Origin: Methylococcaceae bacterium NSP1-2
GTDB taxonomy: Bacteria > Pseudomonadota > Gammaproteobacteria > Methylococcales > Methylomonadaceae
Length of the DNA: 15,667 nt
Assembly: GCA_002256685.1 (NCBI GenBank)
Contig: NQJH01000006.1
Coordinates: 1-15,667 of the forward strand
Direction: 5' to 3'
Both the position numbers and the translations under genes were made by a program. Below are positions 14,753-15,667 of the stretch, piece by piece. The stretch's first letter is position 1. Each line of letters starts with the position of its first letter. Below the pieces are notes generated by a model. The model was not told the DNA's origin, searched no databases, and worked only from the letters and a program-made list of their open reading frames with translations.

Positions 14753-15220
14753 GATGAAAACTCCAGAGAGGGGGCAAGAACAAGCTGATATTAAATATAG
14801 GGTCGATAGACGAAACGGACTATAAACCCCGTTAAGCTTTATAACATAACATACAATACCTGCGCCAAAAAAATCATGCTACTTTTGCATGAATTCTACC
14901 GATTTCTGCGACTTGGAAAATTCGGTAATGGCTATGTGATGTGTCAACACTTTTCAAGACACAAAGTTAAGAAGATAGAAGAAATACCCGATTAAGGATT
15001 TTTCCTAGATGAATTACTTTCTAATAATGTCACTTTCCTTAGCGTATGTTAGTAGTCAAATCCCTCAATGAATCTTTAATGACTATATTGTATGTCGTTA
15101 CTAAAGTGTGCTACTTATTGCAAACACGCTGTCATTCACAAAAAGCCATTGAGATTTTAGCCGCAAATATCAAAAAATGTTTCGTATCTTTTTATTAATT
15201 TTAGTATTTATATTCGCTCC
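14753..15220. other. Intergenic region upstream of hpnN, up to the IS remnant
   Basis: About 470 A+T-rich bases hold no gene I can support. A 39-codon plus-strand frame from ATG 14876 to TAA 14993-14995 has no ribosome binding site and no recognised similarity. An interrupted inverted repeat pairs TACCGA (14897-14902) with TCGGTA (14922-14927), and CATGC (14875-14879) pairs with GCATG (14887-14891); either could be an operator or chance. A short plus-strand frame from ATG 15178 would give a hydrophobic 25-residue peptide; it merges into the IS remnant and may be the broken start of an interrupted gene, but evidence is thin. Confidence 0.35.
14761..14764 (-). promoter_or_regulatory. Ribosome binding site that supports the TTG start of hpnN
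   Basis: The minus strand reads TCTGGAG, then eight bases, then TTG at 14752. This spacing is ideal and favours the rare TTG start, which also places the first membrane segment correctly. Confidence 0.65.
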
Positions 15221-15667
15221 TATTACAAAGGTAACACCGTACCTTCTGGTTTAGTGGTGAGCTATGACGCGGGTAAGAAGGTCTCTGGTATCAAGCGGCA
15301 TATTTTGGTGGATACGCAGGGCTTACCTCATGCGATAGCCGTTACTACCGCTGAGGTAACTGACCGTCAGGGTGCGTGTGTGCAATCGGACAATACGCCG
15401 ATAATTTATCCGAAGTCTCCATCGTGCTGACCGATGGCGGCTATACAGGACAGCCCTTTGCCGATGCTGTCGGGGCGACTGTTCAAGTTGTCAGACGCTC
15501 TGATTTGCATACGTTTTCTGTTATTCCTAAACGCTGGGTCGTTGAACGCTCATTCGCTTGGCTAGAAAAGTGTCGAAGATTTTGGAAAAATACGGAACGT
15601 TTACTTAATACCAGTCTGCAATTCGTCAACTTGGCTTTTTTGGCTATTTTATTACGGAGATTTTGAA
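15221..15667 (+). mobile_element. IS5-family transposase remnant: N-terminus missing, one frameshift, right end outside the window
   Basis: Two plus-strand frames together read as the C-terminal half of an IS5-family DDE transposase. The first, to TGA at 15425-15427, contains YDAGKKVSGIKRHILVDTQG and AIAVTTAEVTDRQGA. The second, from about 15376 to TGA 15664-15666, contains YADNLSEV, LTDGGYTGQPF with the second catalytic aspartate, and RWVVERSFAWLEKCRR with the glutamate, ending NTSLQFVNLAFLAILLRRF. The frame changes at GTGCGTGTGTGC (about 15373-15384), where loss of one base or gain of one GT unit would explain it. The N-terminal part, including the first aspartate, is absent; similarity fades upstream of about 15221. 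No left terminal repeat is visible and the right end lies beyond the window. The copy cannot encode an active enzyme. Confidence 0.83.

Noticed and set aside
14876..14995. A 39-codon plus-strand frame between hpnN and the IS remnant
   Set aside because: No ribosome binding site, no recognised domain and length within chance expectation.
15104..15198. Short plus-strand frame containing QKAIEILAANIKK as the tail of a second transposase
   Set aside because: About 30 codons, weak resemblance only, no extended similarity I can name.

Overview
The window is bacterial, with moderate to low G+C. The gene content points to a Gammaproteobacterium that makes hopanoids: an HpnN-type hopanoid transporter, a CbpA/CbpM chaperone pair, an RbbA-type efflux operon, and REP palindromes beside the relic of a REP-associated tyrosine transposase (RAYT). 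A methanotroph of the Methylococcales is my best guess from that combination. No gene here settles the taxonomy.

Left block (1-1867). The window opens in the last 84 codons of a molybdate ABC transporter ATPase (ModC), followed by a 142-residue protein made of two Mop/molbindin domains. Its 3' end runs tail to tail into a minus-strand Rep_3-type plasmid replication initiator, with an 8-bp overlap. Upstream of rep lie four direct repeats (iterons) of 21-23 bp spacing, an A+T-rich stretch and a perfect 10-bp inverted repeat. This is the architecture of a theta-type iteron origin, here wedged between two ordinary chromosome-like loci.

Efflux block (8218 to 1868, minus strand). Four tightly coupled genes encode a NodT-type outer-membrane lipoprotein, an HlyD-type adaptor, an RbbA-like protein (two ATPase domains fused to an ABC-2 permease) and a second ABC-2 permease like YhhJ. 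Together they would form an export channel spanning both membranes. The two ATPase domains are degenerate in complementary ways, which predicts one working and one silent ATP site.

Middle block (8219-10513). A non-coding stretch carries the frameshifted N-terminal relic of a RAYT. It abuts a plus-strand gene for a two-domain kinase (APH-like fold plus P-loop kinase). The annotated ATG of the kinase looks like the Met of the relic's conserved VLMP motif. A REP doublet, the type of element RAYTs act on, follows the kinase.

Right block (10514-15667). Minus-strand cbpA-cbpM (DnaJ-like co-chaperone and its modulator) is preceded by minus-strand hpnN. The reading frame of hpnN stays open for 70 codons beyond its amber stop. 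After about 470 bp with no convincing gene, the window ends in an N-terminally truncated, frameshifted IS5-family transposase.

I found no tRNA, rRNA or CRISPR array. The items most worth following up are the embedded iteron replicon, the RAYT relic that seems to have supplied a start codon, the asymmetric ABC sites, and the open frame after hpnN.
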